From: Oscillospiraceae bacterium
GTDB lineage: Bacteria > Bacillota > Clostridia > Oscillospirales > Oscillospiraceae
Length of the DNA: 5,778 bases
Direction: 5' to 3'
NCBI GenBank assembly: GCA_029009035.1
Contig: JAQXJQ010000022.1
Coordinates: 1-5,778 of the forward strand
Positions within the stretch are counted from its first letter, which is position 1; every line of letters begins with the position of its first letter. The notes below the pieces were generated by a model. That model had not been told where the DNA came from. It did not search any database and worked only from the letters and a program-made list of their open reading frames with translations. Below are positions 5,721 to 5,778 of the stretch, piece after piece. The translations under genes and the position numbers were made by a program.

Positions 5721-5767
5721 CCTCTCCCTATGGGAGAGGTCAGCGTGTCGAAAAACTTCGACACGCT
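5721..5767. repeat. Composite double-hairpin repeat, copy B
   Basis: Hairpin 1 has CCTCTCCC (5721-5728) paired with GGGAGAGG (5732-5739), loop TAT. After TC, hairpin 2 has AGCGTGTCGAA (5742-5752) paired with TTCGACACGCT (5757-5767), loop AAAC. Order, spacing and the TCAGnnTGTCGAAAAAC core match the unit at 175-245. This copy has an 11-bp stem instead of 23 bp and no CCCGGTCT inner stem. It may continue past the window edge. The stretch 5682-5720 before it shows no gene and no clear signal. Confidence 0.65.
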
Positions 5768-5778
5768 TCTCAGAAATG

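Overview
The window is GC-rich, gene-dense bacterial chromosome. It carries the 3' end of a murE-type peptidoglycan gene, primosome genes of the DnaD and DnaI/DnaC type, strong GGAGG ribosome binding sites and near-consensus sigma-A promoters. Together these suggest a high-GC member of the Clostridia, plausibly Oscillospiraceae (Flavonifractor/Lawsonibacter-like). That placement is inference from gene content and style; there is no rRNA or marker alignment behind it.

Layout. (1) Bases 2-184, + strand: the last 60 codons of murE. (2) Bases 175-245: a composite repeat of two hairpins. The first hairpin contains the murE stop codon in its loop, and the second is a perfect 23-bp stem flanked by A5/T5 that can end transcription from both sides. 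(3) Bases 290-3518, - strand: a three-gene operon read in the order CPBP-family membrane protease, ABC ATPase, 12-TM ABC permease. The last two genes overlap by 4 bp. A small palindrome lies between the protease and the ATPase. (4) Bases 3519-3662: a divergent promoter region with two well-formed, oppositely oriented sigma-A promoters whose -35 boxes are 19 bp apart, and a 6-7-6 inverted repeat overlapping one of them. (5) Bases 3663-5636, + strand: a two-gene operon of a DnaD-domain protein and a zinc-finger AAA+ helicase loader, closed by an intrinsic terminator at 5646-5681. (6) Bases 5721-5767: a second, shorter and diverged copy of the two-hairpin repeat, at the edge of the window.

How the genes work together. 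The - strand operon looks like a membrane export or self-protection cassette: an ABC-2-type exporter and a CPBP protease expressed from one promoter. Its substrate cannot be read from the sequence. The + strand operon looks like a primosome module: the DnaD-like protein binds DNA and remodels or recruits, and the AAA+ protein loads the replicative helicase. MurE belongs to the cell-wall cluster to the left and is insulated by the hairpin repeat.

No RNA gene, CRISPR array, transposase, phage structural gene or toxin was found. The most unusual structures are the two related double-hairpin repeats and the divergent promoter block. No clearly undescribed system is evident.
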